From Trinickia soli (GTDB lineage Bacteria; Pseudomonadota; Gammaproteobacteria; Burkholderiales; Burkholderiaceae): DNA of 64,000 nucleotides. The stretch lies in the NCBI RefSeq assembly GCF_002879855.1, contig NZ_PNYB01000013.1, forward strand, positions 103,371 to 167,370, written 5' to 3'. A program made the translations under genes and the position numbers. Below the pieces are notes generated by a model. That model was not told the origin of the DNA. It did no database searches and saw nothing but the letters and a program-made list of their open reading frames with translations. Every line of letters starts with the position of its first letter. The first letter of the stretch is position 1. This document shows, in pieces, positions 51,479-61,281 of this stretch.

Positions 51479-51503
51479 GCGGGGTCTTTAGAGGACGCAG
51501 CAG

Positions 51504-51860
51504 ATGCTCAACGAACTCGAAACCCTCTCACAAAATATCGGCCGGCTGATCGCGATCAACGAGCGCCAGCAGCAGGCACGCCATGCGCTCGAAGAGCAAC
51601 TCGCGCAATTGCGTCAAGAAAACGAGGCAGTCCATGCCGAACTCGCGCTGGTGCGCGAAGCGCGCAATGCACTGCAGGCCGAACGCGATGCGCTCGTTGC
51701 CAAGATCGACGACGCGCAAGTGCGTCTGAATGCGATCCTCGAAAAACTGCCGCGCGCGAAGGGCCCGTACGATGCCGACAGCCAGCTCGATCTGCTCGCG
51801 ACGCAGCAGGGACAGAGCGACACAAGCGCGGCTGGCGCGCAGCATGGAGAAGATGCATGA
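51504..51860 (+). CDS. ZapB-like coiled-coil cell division protein
   Basis: A 118-residue protein that is almost entirely one coiled coil over residues 1-85, rich in Glu, Gln, Ala and Leu with heptad spacing (RHALEEQLAQLRQENEAV). A short acidic tail follows. Its position directly before zapA, sharing the ATGA overlap at 51857-51860, supports a ZapB-like role at the Z ring, although sequence identity to enterobacterial ZapB is not something I can measure. AGAGGA precedes ATG 51504. Confidence 0.75.
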   Translation: MLNELETLSQNIGRLIAINERQQQARHALEEQLAQLRQENEAVHAELALVREARNALQAERDALVAKIDDAQVRLNAILEKLPRAKGPYDADSQLDLLATQQGQSDTSAAGAQHGEDA

Positions 51861-52171
51861 CGACGAAACAGATCGAAGCCACGATTCTCGGCCAAAGCTA
51901 TCGCCTCGCCTGCTCGCCGGATACCGAAGCCGCGCTGCTCGAAGCGGTGGCGCGCGTCGATGCCGAGATGACGAAAATCCGCTCGATGAGCAACGTGCGC
52001 GGCACCGATCGCATTGCCGTGATGGCGGCGCTCTCGCTCGCTTCGGAATTGCTGAAGCTGCAATATAGCGTGCGTCACGGTGAGGCTTTCCCTGCGGAAG
52101 AAATCAGGCGTACAATGCGCCAAATGAACGAAAAGCTCGGTGCGGTGCTGGATCAACACGAAGCACTGTAA
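51857..52171 (+). CDS. zapA: Cell division protein ZapA
   Basis: A 104-residue FtsZ-binding protein that bundles FtsZ filaments. The N-terminal half has the family stretch IEATILGQSYRLACSPD and a helical region with TDRIAVMAALSLASELL; the C-terminal helix forms the tetramer coiled coil. It overlaps the ZapB-like gene by four bases. As in many proteobacteria, the 6S RNA gene follows immediately. Confidence 0.94.
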   Translation: MTTKQIEATILGQSYRLACSPDTEAALLEAVARVDAEMTKIRSMSNVRGTDRIAVMAALSLASELLKLQYSVRHGEAFPAEEIRRTMRQMNEKLGAVLDQHEAL

Positions 52172-52204
52172 CGGGCGGCGGTTCTCAAATAACAGGTTTT
52201 ACGG

Positions 52205-52384
52205 CTTCCCTGCCTGGTTCGCCAAGGTCATAGATTCCTTGAACCAATGCCATGTGCATGGTTGCGGAAATTTGTAGCACGGGCGTGCGCGTCACTCTGT
52301 CTGATGTACCCGAAGTGCTGCTAACTGCGACCAATTCTGAACCTCAGGTTCAGGATGCCGGCCTAGCGGCTAAGGCGGGGACTT
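52205..52384 (+). ncRNA. ssrS: 6S RNA
   Basis: An approximately 180-nt RNA that mimics an open promoter and sequesters the housekeeping RNA polymerase in stationary phase. The closing stem is visible: CCCTGCCT (52208-52215) pairs along its full length with AGGCGGGG (52373-52380). Internal segments CTTGAACC and GGTTCAGG pair-rich arms and an asymmetric central bubble fit the family. The position right after zapA is the conserved 6S locus. The exact ends are estimated from the stem. A terminator follows at 52391. Confidence 0.88.
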
Positions 52385-52390
52385 TATTCA

Positions 52391-52420
52391 ACGGCATCGG
52401 TACTCCCGATGCCGTTTTCA
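52391..52420 (+). terminator. Terminator after 6S RNA
   Basis: ACGGCATCGG (52391-52400) pairs perfectly with CCGATGCCGT (52406-52415) around a five-base loop and is followed by a T-rich run (TTTCATTT). It lies 20 bases before the EVE-domain start codon. Confidence 0.88.
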
Positions 52421-52436
52421 TTTGCGGTCTGCCTCT

Positions 52437-52895
52437 ATGCGCTACTGGCTCATGAAGTCCGAACCGGACGAAGCAAGCATCGACCACCTCGCCGCCGCGC
52501 CGAAGCGCACCCTGCCCTGGACGGGCGTGCGCAATTATCAGGCTCGCAATTTCATGCGCGACATGATGGGAATTGGCGACGGCGTGCTCTTCTATCATTC
52601 GAGTTGTCCGGAACCTGGCATTGCCGGCATTGCCGAAGTCGTGTCGGGTCCGTATCCCGATCCGACACAATTCGACCCCAAGAGTCCTTACTACGATGCG
52701 AAATCGACACGGGAAACGCCGCGCTGGATGCTGGTCGACGTGCGCTTCGTGAAGAAGACGCCGCTTGTTCCGCTGGCGCGGTTGCGTGCGCATCCCGAGC
52801 TCGCACAGATGCGCGTGTTGGCCAAAGGCAACCGGCTTTCGATCACGCCCGTGACCGAAGACGAGTGGCGTTTCATCACGAAGCAGCTGACGTAG
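52437..52895 (+). CDS. EVE domain-containing protein
   Basis: A 152-residue single-domain protein of the EVE (PUA-like) family, which binds modified bases in RNA or DNA. The start MRYWLMKSEP, the WTGVRNYQARN motif, and GVLFYHSSC are hallmark sequences, with the C-terminal SITPVTEDEW. No Shine-Dalgarno sequence precedes ATG 52437, and the 6S terminator ends only about 20 bases upstream, so translation depends on readthrough or a very short leader. The target modification is not known. Confidence 0.92.
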   Translation: MRYWLMKSEPDEASIDHLAAAPKRTLPWTGVRNYQARNFMRDMMGIGDGVLFYHSSCPEPGIAGIAEVVSGPYPDPTQFDPKSPYYDAKSTRETPRWMLVDVRFVKKTPLVPLARLRAHPELAQMRVLAKGNRLSITPVTEDEWRFITKQLT

Positions 52896-52987
52896 AGCCA
52901 GCGTAAGACGCAAAGCGTGTCGATGCGACGTACTCGCCGGGTCCGCATGATCCCAACGTGTAGGAACGGAGCCATCACGGAGCACAC

Positions 52988-53716
52988 ATGAAAATGAGAA
53001 GAACAACCGCCATCCTGGTTCTCGCCGCCGCGGCAGCGCCGCTTGCCGCCGCTGCGCTGCCCGCGCATGCCGACACCGTCCTGACGCCGCAGTTCGAGCC
53101 GTCGGGCGTGCTGTCGCTGTCGGCTCAAGCCAGCACCGACGTGCAGCAAGACGTGGTCCAGATCACGCTGTTCTATGAGCAGGACGCACACGATGCGGCC
53201 TCGCTCACCGATGCATTGAACCAGCACGCCGACACCGCGCTCAAGCAAGCCCGCGGTGTATCGGATGTCACGGCCCATACGGGTGCGTTCACGGTCTATC
53301 CGACGACCGACAACAACGGCCGCATCTCGGGCTGGCGCGGCCGTACGGAGGTCGTCCTCGAATCGCGCGATTTTGCCGCTGCCACGAAACTTGCAGGGCA
53401 GATCAATTCGACGATGCAGATCGCCGGCGTCGCGTTCTCGCTATCGCCCGAGGCGCAGCGCAAAGCGGCCGACAAGCTGACGGCCGACGCTATCAAAAAG
53501 TTCAGGGACGAGGCCGACTCGTCCGCCCATGCCTTCGGCTACAGCGGCTATACGATTCGCCAGGTCAACGTGGGCAGCAACAACGTCACGCCACCGCCGC
53601 GCCCGATGTTCGCGATGCGGGCAATGGCCGCGGCCGCACCGGCCCCGCTGCCTGTGGAAGGCGGCAAGGCCACCGTCACCGTTACGGTCTCGGGCTCGGT
53701 GCAGATGACACGCTAG
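52988..53716 (+). CDS. SIMPL domain (DUF541) periplasmic protein
   Basis: A 242-residue exported protein with signal peptide ([21 protein letters not shown], residues 8-28). The SIMPL/DUF541 domain covers about residues 35-240, with [29 protein letters not shown] and a final strand [11 protein letters not shown]. Members include YggE/BP26, linked to oxidative stress and envelope biology, without a defined reaction. The start has AGGAACGGAG further upstream. Its 3' end overlaps the convergent lgt by 35 bases. Confidence 0.9.
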   Translation: MKMRRTTAILVLAAAAAPLAAAALPAHADTVLTPQFEPSGVLSLSAQASTDVQQDVVQITLFYEQDAHDAASLTDALNQHADTALKQARGVSDVTAHTGAFTVYPTTDNNGRISGWRGRTEVVLESRDFAAATKLAGQINSTMQIAGVAFSLSPEAQRKAADKLTADAIKKFRDEADSSAHAFGYSGYTIRQVNVGSNNVTPPPRPMFAMRAMAAAAPAPLPVEGGKATVTVTVSGSVQMTR

Positions 53717-54587
53717 GCGCACGCCGATACGACCAGACGAGCAACAGGCTGCCGATGACGATCATCGGCAGCGAAAGCCATTGCCCCATCGACATGCCCA
53801 GCGCCAGCAAGCCGAGGAAATCGTCGGGCTCGCGTGCGAATTCGACGATGAAACGGGCCAGCCCATAGCCGATCAGGAACACGCCCGAGGCTGCCCCCAC
53901 GGGACGCGGCTTGCGCGTGAAGAAGAACATCACGAAAAACAGGGTGACGCCTTCGAGCGCGATTTCGTAGAGCTCAGACGGATGGCGCGGCAGCATGTGA
54001 TATTGCGCAAACACCTGTGCAAGATTCCACTTCTGCGCAAGCTGCGGATGCGTGGCCAGCCAAATGGCGTCATCGTTCGACGAGTTCTGAAACAACATGG
54101 CCCACGGCGCTTGCGGATCGGTCACGCGCCCCCACAGCTCGCCGTTGATGAAATTGCCGAGACGCCCCGCCGCAAGCCCCGTCGGCACCATCGGAGCAAC
54201 GAAGTCGGTCACCTGCAGCCATGAACGTTTGCGTTGATAGGCGAACAACACCATCGCGAGCGTCACGCCGAGCAAACCGCCGTGAAACGACATGCCGCCC
54301 TGCCACACTTTGAAAATGTCGAGCGGATGCGCGAAGTAGTAATCGGCCTTATAGAACAGCACATAGCCGAGCCGGCCGCCGAGAATCGTGCCGAGCACGC
54401 CGTAGAACAGGATGTCGTCGATATCCCGCGCGGTCCAGCCTTGCGCCGCGACGTGCGGCAGGCGCAGCCTCAGCCGGCCGATGACGACCGCCAGGATGAA
54501 ACCGACGAGATACATGAGCCCGTACCAGCGCACCGCAAGCGGGCCGAAATGAATTGCAACGGGATCGAAATCAGGATGAATCAGCAT
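53682..54587 (-). CDS. lgt: Prolipoprotein diacylglyceryl transferase
   Basis: Transfers diacylglycerol from phosphatidylglycerol to the lipobox cysteine of prolipoproteins at the inner membrane, the first step of lipoprotein maturation. The 301-residue protein has about seven membrane segments, the [10 protein letters not shown] start region, and the Lgt signature [14 protein letters not shown] near residues 139-152. ATG 54587 begins [16 protein letters not shown], the usual family start. The last 11 codons overlap the SIMPL gene on the other strand. Confidence 0.97.
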   Translation of the reverse strand: MLIHPDFDPVAIHFGPLAVRWYGLMYLVGFILAVVIGRLRLRLPHVAAQGWTARDIDDILFYGVLGTILGGRLGYVLFYKADYYFAHPLDIFKVWQGGMSFHGGLLGVTLAMVLFAYQRKRSWLQVTDFVAPMVPTGLAAGRLGNFINGELWGRVTDPQAPWAMLFQNSSNDDAIWLATHPQLAQKWNLAQVFAQYHMLPRHPSELYEIALEGVTLFFVMFFFTRKPRPVGAASGVFLIGYGLARFIVEFAREPDDFLGLLALGMSMGQWLSLPMIVIGSLLLVWSYRRAPSVSSAPSPRP

Positions 54588-54604
54588 CGTAAGGCTTTGG
54601 GCAT

Positions 54605-55537
54605 TTAGGAGTGGGTTTTTGCGTGGGCGCGCACGATTTCGATGAACCCGGCAAGCACCGGGCTGACCTCGGCCGTGCGCCATACGAGCCCCGTCTCGAC
54701 GAGCGGCGTACGCTCGGCAAGCGGCCGGTAGACGACACCGGTGCGCCGCAGATTGCGTAATGATTGCGGCACCAGTGCCGCGCCCATGCCCGCCGAAACG
54801 AGGCTTACGATCGTCTGCATTTGAATGGCCTCCTGTCCGATGCGGGGCGTGAGGCCAGCCGCGCCATAGCAGGCCGTAATGATGTCATAAAAGCCCGGCG
54901 CCAAACGACGCGGAAATATCACGAGCGGCAGTTGGGCCACTTCGGCCAGCGAAACCGGGGTGTCGAGCCAATCGGGCGGCTCGCCCCGGCCCCGGTGAGG
55001 CACGCTCGACGCGGGCAGGGCCGCCACGAGCGGCTCACGCATGACGGGCAGGTACGAAAGCGTCGCCGCGTGGCGCGGCGGCAGCGGCGGGATGATCAGG
55101 CCCGCATCGATCCTGCCCGCGGCAAGTTCTTCGATTTGCACGTCGCTCGTCGCTTCGGCGAGATTCAAGCGCACGCGCGGATGGCGCACGGCGAACTCGC
55201 GAAGCAGTTGCGGCAGCAAGCCGTAATCGGCCGTCGAAACGAACGCGAGCGAGAGCGCGCCGGCTTCGCCGCGCGCCAGACTTTGCGCGAGCGGGCGCAG
55301 CGCGTCGGCCTGGGCGAGCAGCTTGCGCACCTCGGGCAACAGATCGGCGCCGACGGCCGTCAGGTCGACCGTGCGCTTGGTGCGCGCGAACAGCTCGACG
55401 CCGAGTGTTTCCTCCAGCGCGCGAATCGCCTGCGACAACGGCGGCTGCGTCATCGACAGTTTGCGAGCCGCGCGACCGAAGTGGCGTTCCTCGGCGACAG
55501 CAACGAAATAGCGCAGTTGGCGCAGATCGGGAGTCAT
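54605..55537 (-). CDS. LysR-family transcriptional regulator
   Basis: A 310-residue regulator. The N-terminal winged helix-turn-helix (residues 1-60) has [20 protein letters not shown] and [15 protein letters not shown], and the C-terminal effector domain covers about 90-300. It is divergent from ilvD across 208 bases, the usual arrangement for a LysR protein controlling its neighbour. ATG 55537 is the standard MTPDLRQL start for this group. The effector is unknown; a branched-chain pathway intermediate is a reasonable guess. lgt lies 17 bases downstream of its stop. Confidence 0.92.
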   Translation of the reverse strand: MTPDLRQLRYFVAVAEERHFGRAARKLSMTQPPLSQAIRALEETLGVELFARTKRTVDLTAVGADLLPEVRKLLAQADALRPLAQSLARGEAGALSLAFVSTADYGLLPQLLREFAVRHPRVRLNLAEATSDVQIEELAAGRIDAGLIIPPLPPRHAATLSYLPVMREPLVAALPASSVPHRGRGEPPDWLDTPVSLAEVAQLPLVIFPRRLAPGFYDIITACYGAAGLTPRIGQEAIQMQTIVSLVSAGMGAALVPQSLRNLRRTGVVYRPLAERTPLVETGLVWRTAEVSPVLAGFIEIVRAHAKTHS

Positions 55538-55554
55538 GGCGGCGCGTTCCGGTG

Positions 55555-55610
55555 AGCACAATTCATATTCGTATCGACCTAATCAACCGTGAATAATATA
55601 TTGGACTCGC
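55555..55610. promoter_or_regulatory. AT-rich divergent control region between the LysR gene and ilvD
   Basis: This is an AT-rich patch in a GC-rich setting. ATTCATATTC at 55561-55570 and TGAATAATAT at 55590-55599 form an imperfect inverted repeat. A LysR operator or the divergent promoters would fit here. Low confidence. Confidence 0.35.
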
Positions 55611-55745
55611 GATAGAAGTCGCGGCATGCTGGCCCGAGCTTCACGCGTCGGTCACCGGCTCCAGCCTCTGGACACCCGCCCCGCCCCACCTTTGCGCCGG
55701 CGGCTGCCGCACCCGTTTCCCCACAAACGAACCGGAGCTCTGCAC

Positions 55746-57419
55746 ATGGCTTACAACCGCCGCTCTCAGCACATCACGCAAGGTGTCGCGCGCGCCCCGA
55801 ACCGCTCGATGTTCTACGCCCTGGGCTACAAGAAAGAAGACTTCGACAAGCCGATGATCGGGATCGCCAACGGGCACTCGACGATCACGCCTTGCAACGC
55901 GGGCCTGCAGAAGCTCGCGGACGCGGCCGCCGCCGCTATCCAAGACGCAGGCGCGAATGCTCAGACGTTCGGCACGCCGACGATCTCCGACGGCATGTCG
56001 ATGGGCACCGAAGGGATGAAATACTCGCTCGTTTCGCGCGAAGTGATCGCCGACTGCATCGAGACCTGCGTGCAAGGGCAATGGATGGACGGCGTGGTCG
56101 TGATCGGCGGCTGCGACAAGAACATGCCGGGCGGCATGATCGCACTCGCCCGCATGAACGTGCCGGGCATCTATGTGTACGGCGGCACGATTCGCCCCGG
56201 CCACTGGAAAGGCAAGGACTTGACGATCGTCTCATCGTTCGAGGCCGTCGGCGAATTCACGGCCGGCCGCATGTCGCAGGAAGACTTCGACGGCATCGAG
56301 CAAAACGCCTGCCCCTCCACGGGCTCTTGCGGCGGCATGTACACGGCCAACACGATGAGCTCGTCGTTCGAGGCGCTCGGTATGTCATTGCTCTATTCGT
56401 CGACGATGGCGAACCCCGATGACGAGAAGGTCGCATCGAGCGCCGAATCGGCTCGTGTCCTCGTCGAAGCAGTGAAGAACGATTTGAAGCCGCGCGACAT
56501 CATCACGCGCAAGTCGATCGAAAACGCCGTAGCGCTGATCATGGCCACGGGCGGCTCGACCAATGCGGTGCTCCATTACCTCGCCATTGCACACGCGGCC
56601 GAAGTCGAATGGTCGATCGACGACTTCGAACGCGTGCGCAAACGCGTGCCCGTCATCTGCAATTTGAAGCCATCGGGCGAATACGTCGCGACCGATCTGC
56701 ATCGCGCGGGCGGCATTCCGCAAGTGTTGAAGATTCTGCTCGATGCGGGCTTGCTGCATGGCGACTGCATGACGATCACGGGCAGGACGATGGCGGAGGA
56801 GCTCAAAGATGTTCCGGGTACGCCGCGCGCCGATCAGCAGGTCATCTTCCCGCTCGAGAAGGCGCTATACGACGAAGGGCATCTCGCGATCCTGAAAGGC
56901 AATCTGGCAACGGAAGGGGCCGTCGCGAAAATTACAGGTTTGAAGAATCCCGTCATCACGGGGCCTGCCCGTGTGTTCGACGATGAGCAGAGCGCGCTCG
57001 CTGCGATTCTCGACGATCGCATTCGCGCGGGCGACGTGCTCGTGCTGCGCTACCTCGGCCCTCAAGGCGGCCCCGGCATGCCCGAAATGCTCGCGCCTAC
57101 TTCGGCGCTGATCGGCAAGGGACTCGGAGAATCGGTCGGGCTCATCACCGACGGGCGGTTTTCGGGCGGGACGTGGGGCATGGTGGTCGGGCATGTCGCC
57201 CCCGAAGCGTTCGTAGGCGGCACGATCGCGCTCGTGCAGGAAGGCGATTCGATCACGATCGATGCGCACAAGCTGCTGTTGCAGCTGAATGTGGAAGATG
57301 CGGAGTTGGAACGCAGGCGAGCGGCATGGAAAGCACCGGCGCCGCGCTATACGCGAGGCGTCCTCGCCAAATTCGCGGCGCTCGTGCGGCCCGCGAACAA
57401 GGGGGCGGTGACAGATTGA
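55746..57419 (+). CDS. ilvD: Dihydroxyacid dehydratase
   Basis: Dehydrates dihydroxy-isovalerate and dihydroxy-methylvalerate in valine, isoleucine and leucine synthesis, using an Fe-S cluster. The 557-residue length is typical. Cluster cysteines lie in STITPCN (about C50), [10 protein letters not shown] and the signature [16 protein letters not shown] (about residues 184-199). The C-terminal signature [15 protein letters not shown] is present. ATG 55746 begins [13 protein letters not shown]; the upstream open frame lacks family similarity. Divergent from a LysR regulator. Confidence 0.97.
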   Translation: MAYNRRSQHITQGVARAPNRSMFYALGYKKEDFDKPMIGIANGHSTITPCNAGLQKLADAAAAAIQDAGANAQTFGTPTISDGMSMGTEGMKYSLVSREVIADCIETCVQGQWMDGVVVIGGCDKNMPGGMIALARMNVPGIYVYGGTIRPGHWKGKDLTIVSSFEAVGEFTAGRMSQEDFDGIEQNACPSTGSCGGMYTANTMSSSFEALGMSLLYSSTMANPDDEKVASSAESARVLVEAVKNDLKPRDIITRKSIENAVALIMATGGSTNAVLHYLAIAHAAEVEWSIDDFERVRKRVPVICNLKPSGEYVATDLHRAGGIPQVLKILLDAGLLHGDCMTITGRTMAEELKDVPGTPRADQQVIFPLEKALYDEGHLAILKGNLATEGAVAKITGLKNPVITGPARVFDDEQSALAAILDDRIRAGDVLVLRYLGPQGGPGMPEMLAPTSALIGKGLGESVGLITDGRFSGGTWGMVVGHVAPEAFVGGTIALVQEGDSITIDAHKLLLQLNVEDAELERRRAAWKAPAPRYTRGVLAKFAALVRPANKGAVTD

Positions 57420-57506
57420 CCGATGGCCGTGCGGCGTGCGCACCGTTTGCCGCGGCGAAGCGCCCCACGCTGCGCTCGCCGCCGCGGACGCGACGCCGCG
57501 ATGCGC

Positions 57507-58019
57507 CTATCGCTGCGAAGTATGCCGCGTCAATTCCTCGGATACGGCATCGCGCACCCAGCCCGCCACCTCGGCTTCGAGCGCCGCGACGACTTCACGC
57601 GTAACTTGCCGCACGAGCCAGTTCGTGTGCTCTTCGATGGCGCCGCGGCATCGCTCTTCGATCACGTGGCGCGCGTCCCCGCGCAGGTAGGTTGAAAAGC
57701 GTCCGCGCAAACGCTCGGCGATGAATTCGACATCGCGCGCATCGAATGCCGCGCCCGACGTGGGCACCGATGTCGGCGCCGATGGGCCATAGTGCGCGCG
57801 TGCCGACTCCGACGGCATGGCGGCCGCAGGCTCCGGCACGGCAGCAGGCTGTCGTTGCTCCAAAGCATGCGCCGGGGAAGGAGCCGTTGGCGCATCGCCA
57901 TGCGCTTCGCCGGGGCGACCGATCGGCGGACGGCCCGGTACGATGACGTCCGTCAACATCGGAATGGAACCCGGATCGTGGGGACCGTGCGGATCGTGAA
58001 AATCGTTGGGATCGCTCAT
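57507..58019 (-). CDS. DUF2486 family protein
   Basis: A 170-residue protein recognised as DUF2486, a family of unknown function found in Burkholderia and relatives. The N-terminal part is disordered, rich in His, Pro and Ala (HDPHGPHDPGS, then IPMLTDVIVPG). The C-terminal 75 residues are helical and charged (DVEFIAERLRGRFSTYLRG, VRQVTREVVAALEAEVAGW). No membrane segment or signal peptide. It is downstream of holC on the same strand and converges on ilvD. Confidence 0.82.
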   Translation of the reverse strand: MSDPNDFHDPHGPHDPGSIPMLTDVIVPGRPPIGRPGEAHGDAPTAPSPAHALEQRQPAAVPEPAAAMPSESARAHYGPSAPTSVPTSGAAFDARDVEFIAERLRGRFSTYLRGDARHVIEERCRGAIEEHTNWLVRQVTREVVAALEAEVAGWVRDAVSEELTRHTSQR

Positions 58020-58082
58020 GCTTGCCTCCCTAATGATGCGATATGCGCTTGACGTGCAGCGAGCATGCCCGCAACACCTTCC

Positions 58083-58499
58083 TCACGCGCCTTGCTTGTA
58101 ATTGTTGAGCGGATAACCGCGATCGCGATAGAACCGATAGCGCTCGCGGCCGGCCGCGAGTTCATCGTCGCTGTTGCCGACGACTTCGAGCAGGCGCTCG
58201 AAGCGTGCGAACTGCGCCGGCACAACCGGCGCAAGATTGAGCAGAACCTGGTGATGCGGCGCCTGCTCGACATCCGTTGCAAGCACGATCGGCGTGCGCG
58301 CGGCGAGTTCGCTCTCGGCCATGCAGTGCGGCAGGAAATCGAGCGGCGAGAATGTCCAGAGCCGCTCGTCGAACGCGCGCAACCTGGCATGGTCGGCCAC
58401 GACGACGAGCGGTTGGCCGGCCTGATACGCCTTGCGCGCGAGCCGGCAGGCATAGAGCAACGCATCGCCGACGTTCGTATGAAAGTCGACGCGCGTCAT
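58083..58499 (-). CDS. holC: DNA polymerase III chi subunit
   Basis: A 138-residue subunit of the clamp loader that links the replicase to single-strand-binding protein. Family features include the MTRVDFHTNV start, YACRLARKAYQAG, and WTFSPLDFLPHC. ATG 58499 is chosen over an upstream ATG five codons earlier because family members begin at this MTRVDF position. It lies 40 bases after pepA on the same strand, the common pepA-holC pairing. Confidence 0.94.
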   Translation of the reverse strand: MTRVDFHTNVGDALLYACRLARKAYQAGQPLVVVADHARLRAFDERLWTFSPLDFLPHCMAESELAARTPIVLATDVEQAPHHQVLLNLAPVVPAQFARFERLLEVVGNSDDELAAGRERYRFYRDRGYPLNNYKQGA

Positions 58500-58539
58500 T
58501 GCACTGCCTCGCAAAGGGTCCAGCCAAGCGCCATCACTG

Positions 58540-60051
58540 TCACTGTCCGGCGCGGTCGATCAAAAACTGCGTCAGCAGCGGCACGGGGCGCCCCGTGGCT
58601 CCCTTCGCGGCACCGCCCTTCCACGCCGTGCCGGCGATGTCGAGGTGCGCCCACGGGTAGGCTTCGGTAAAGCGCGACAGGAAGCAGGCCGCCGTCACGC
58701 TGCCGCCGGGACGGCCACCGATGTTGGCCAGGTCGGCGAAGTTCGACTTCAGCTGCTCCTGATATTCATCGTCGAGCGGCATACGCCAGGCCGGGTCGAC
58801 CGCTTCTCGCGAGGCGTCGAGCAGTTCTCCGGCCAGCGCGTCGTCCTTCGAGAACAACCCCGAATTGTGATGGCCAAGCGCGATGACGCACGCGCCCGTG
58901 AGCGTGGCGATGTCGACGACGGCCGCCGGCTTGAAGCGCGCGGCGTAGGTCAGCGCATCGCACAGGATCAAGCGCCCTTCGGCGTCGGTATTCAACACTT
59001 CGATGGTGAGCCCCGACATGCTCGTGACGATGTCGCCCGGCTTCGTGGCCTTGCCGCTCGGCATGTTCTCGACTGCGGGAACGATGCCGACGACGTTCAG
59101 TTTCAACCCGAGCTCGGCCACGGCGCGCAGCGTGCCGAACACCGACGCCGCGCCGCACATGTCGTACTTCATCTCGTCCATGGCTTCGCCCGGCTTCAGC
59201 GAGATGCCGCCGCTGTCGAACGTCACGCCCTTGCCCACGAGCACGATCGGCGCGGCCTTGGCGCCGCCGCCCTGGTAGTGCATGACGATGAATTGGGGAG
59301 GCTCGTCGGAGCCGCGCGTCACCGACAGCAGCGACCCCATCTTCAGTGCTTCGAGCTGCTTTTCGCCCAGCACTTCGACCTTGAACTTGAATTCCTTGCC
59401 GAGCTTCCTGGCGGTTTCGGCGAGATAGCCCGGCGTGCAGACGTTGCCAGGCAGGTTGCCGAGATCGCGCGCGAGCTCCATGCCGCTGGCCACCGCGAGG
59501 CCTTGCCTGACGGCGGCCTTCGCCAGCTTTTCGTCGGCCGGATCGACGGTCGCGACGATGCGCTTGAGTGCATATTTGGCCGGCTCCGGCTTGCTCTTGA
59601 GTTGCGTGAACTGATAGGTCTCGCCACGCAGGGCGAGCACCGCGGCGCGCACGGCCCAATCGGCCGACCGTTCCTTGATGGGCAGTTGCGCGAGCGTAAA
59701 CGTGACCTGCACGATCTTCGTGCCGAGGATCGCACGCCACGCCGCACGCGCTGCGTCGCTGTAAGCCTTTTGTCCGAATGCGTCCTGCTTGCCGAGCCCG
59801 ACCAGCAGCACGCGCGAAGCGCCGATACCTTCCACTTCGTGCAGAAACAGCGTCGTGCCGCTCTTGCCCTGCATGTCTCCTGCTTTGACGATGCGCGTGA
59901 GCAACCCCTTCGTCGCCACGTCGATTTCCAGTGCCGCGCCCGAGAGGGATTGCCCCTCGAACACGCCGATCACGATGCAATCGGATTTCCCCGTCAGGAA
60001 ACCACCCGTCGTGCCCTTCGTCCAGTCACAGGCTTTTATGCTAAAGTCCAT
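58540..60051 (-). CDS. pepA: Leucyl aminopeptidase
   Basis: Releases N-terminal leucine and other residues from peptides in the cytoplasm with two metal ions; in E. coli PepA also acts as a DNA-binding protein. The 503-residue protein has an N-terminal macro-like domain and a C-terminal catalytic domain with [23 protein letters not shown] and the family signature [10 protein letters not shown] near residue 356. ATG 60051 begins [10 protein letters not shown]. Divergent from lptF across 127 bases containing a palindrome. holC follows. Confidence 0.96.
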   Translation of the reverse strand: MDFSIKACDWTKGTTGGFLTGKSDCIVIGVFEGQSLSGAALEIDVATKGLLTRIVKAGDMQGKSGTTLFLHEVEGIGASRVLLVGLGKQDAFGQKAYSDAARAAWRAILGTKIVQVTFTLAQLPIKERSADWAVRAAVLALRGETYQFTQLKSKPEPAKYALKRIVATVDPADEKLAKAAVRQGLAVASGMELARDLGNLPGNVCTPGYLAETARKLGKEFKFKVEVLGEKQLEALKMGSLLSVTRGSDEPPQFIVMHYQGGGAKAAPIVLVGKGVTFDSGGISLKPGEAMDEMKYDMCGAASVFGTLRAVAELGLKLNVVGIVPAVENMPSGKATKPGDIVTSMSGLTIEVLNTDAEGRLILCDALTYAARFKPAAVVDIATLTGACVIALGHHNSGLFSKDDALAGELLDASREAVDPAWRMPLDDEYQEQLKSNFADLANIGGRPGGSVTAACFLSRFTEAYPWAHLDIAGTAWKGGAAKGATGRPVPLLTQFLIDRAGQ

Positions 60052-60067
60052 CGCGCTTGTCCTCGGA

Positions 60068-60097
60068 TAAAATCGGCTTACTTCGTTGTAAACGAAG
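60068..60097. promoter_or_regulatory. Divergent pepA/lptF promoter region with palindrome
   Basis: TAAAAT at 60068-60073 is a -10 box for lptF on the plus strand. CTTCGTT (60081-60087) and AACGAAG (60091-60097) form a perfect inverted repeat around GTA, and its centre reads TACAAC on the minus strand, a possible pepA -10. Both promoters could be controlled by one protein bound here. Confidence 0.45.
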
Positions 60098-60178
60098 CCG
60101 CAATTATCCGCTATTTTTTCTCAGGCGTCGGAATGCGCTGCGCTCGATGCGCGCGTCCCCCGCCCTCTCGCACCGACG

Positions 60179-61276
60179 ATGATTTTCGAACGCTCCCTCC
60201 AGCGCGAGCTATCCTATACCGCCGGCGCCGTATTCATGGTGCTGCTCACGATCTTTCTCACGACGATGATGATCCGCATCGTCGGCTACGCCGCGTCCGG
60301 CGAAATCGATCCGAAGGACGTCGTCGTCCTGATCGGTCTGACTGTCGTCGGCTATATCGCCGTGATGCTCGTCGTGACGATGTTCGTCTCGATTTTGTTC
60401 GTGCTCACGCGCTGGTACCGCGATTCGGAAATGGTCGTCTGGCTCGCCTCGGGCGTGAGCCTTACGCGGTTCATCAAGCCGATCGCGAAATTTGCCGCGC
60501 CGCTCATCCTGCTGATCGCGTTTTTCGCCTATGTGGGCTGGCCCTGGTCGAATGCGCAAAGCAAGCTCATTCGCTCACGCTTCCAGCAACGCGATGAAGT
60601 GTCGATGCTCGCGCCGGGCCAGTTCCGCGAATCGCCGGCCACGAACCGTGTGTTCTTCATCGAAAAAATGACGCCCGACCAGACGCACGTGCAGAACGTC
60701 TTCGTGACGAGCACCGAGCATGGGAAAGTCAGCGTCGTCGTCTCGCAAAACGGTCATACGGAAACGATGAAGGACGGTTCCCGCTTCGTGGTGTTGGAGA
60801 ACGGGCGCCGTTACGACGGCGAACCCGGCAAGCCCGACTTTCGCATCATGGAGTTCGAACGGTACGGCGTGAAAATGTCCCATCAGCCGGTCGTCAATCC
60901 GACGCCGACGACGGGCATGTCCACCGCCGCCTTGCTGCGCCATCCGACGCGCGATAACCTGGCTGAATTCGCCTGGCGCACGGGGCTGCCGCTGATGGCC
61001 GTCAATCTGATGCTGCTTGGCATCCCACTGGCCTATCAAAACCCGCGGCGCGGGCGCACGATCAACCTCGTCATGGCCGTGCTGATCTTTTTGACCTATT
61101 CGAACCTGCTCAACGTGGTCCAGTCGTGGCTCGAGCAAGGCAAGATGTCGTTCGTCGCCGGGCTCATCGGCTTGCATGTCGTCGCAGCAGCGCTCGTCGT
61201 CGTCGTGTTCTGGCTGCGCGTGCGCAATCGCCCGTTGATCCCGCGCACGTGGTTCGCGCGGACGGGAGGAGCCTGA
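60179..61276 (+). CDS. lptF: LPS export permease LptF
   Basis: A 365-residue inner-membrane subunit of the LptB2FG complex that extracts lipopolysaccharide and passes it to LptC and LptA. The start MIFERSLQRELSYTAGAVF is characteristic. Membrane segments lie near residues 15-35, 55-80 and 100-120 before a periplasmic jellyroll domain, and three more follow near the C-terminus. lptG begins five bases after the stop. Confidence 0.96.
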   Translation: MIFERSLQRELSYTAGAVFMVLLTIFLTTMMIRIVGYAASGEIDPKDVVVLIGLTVVGYIAVMLVVTMFVSILFVLTRWYRDSEMVVWLASGVSLTRFIKPIAKFAAPLILLIAFFAYVGWPWSNAQSKLIRSRFQQRDEVSMLAPGQFRESPATNRVFFIEKMTPDQTHVQNVFVTSTEHGKVSVVVSQNGHTETMKDGSRFVVLENGRRYDGEPGKPDFRIMEFERYGVKMSHQPVVNPTPTTGMSTAALLRHPTRDNLAEFAWRTGLPLMAVNLMLLGIPLAYQNPRRGRTINLVMAVLIFLTYSNLLNVVQSWLEQGKMSFVAGLIGLHVVAAALVVVVFWLRVRNRPLIPRTWFARTGGA

Positions 61277-61281
61277 TCGTC

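Larger units (their letters stand above)
50983..51503. other. 521-base region with B12 riboswitch leader and zapB promoter
   Basis: The minus strand carries the btuB leader with its riboswitch (51114-51287). A perfect 16-base palindrome at 51092-51107 lies just after the riboswitch. The plus strand carries a TAAAAT -10 box at 51473 for the zapB-like gene. Nothing else is recognised. Confidence 0.6.
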
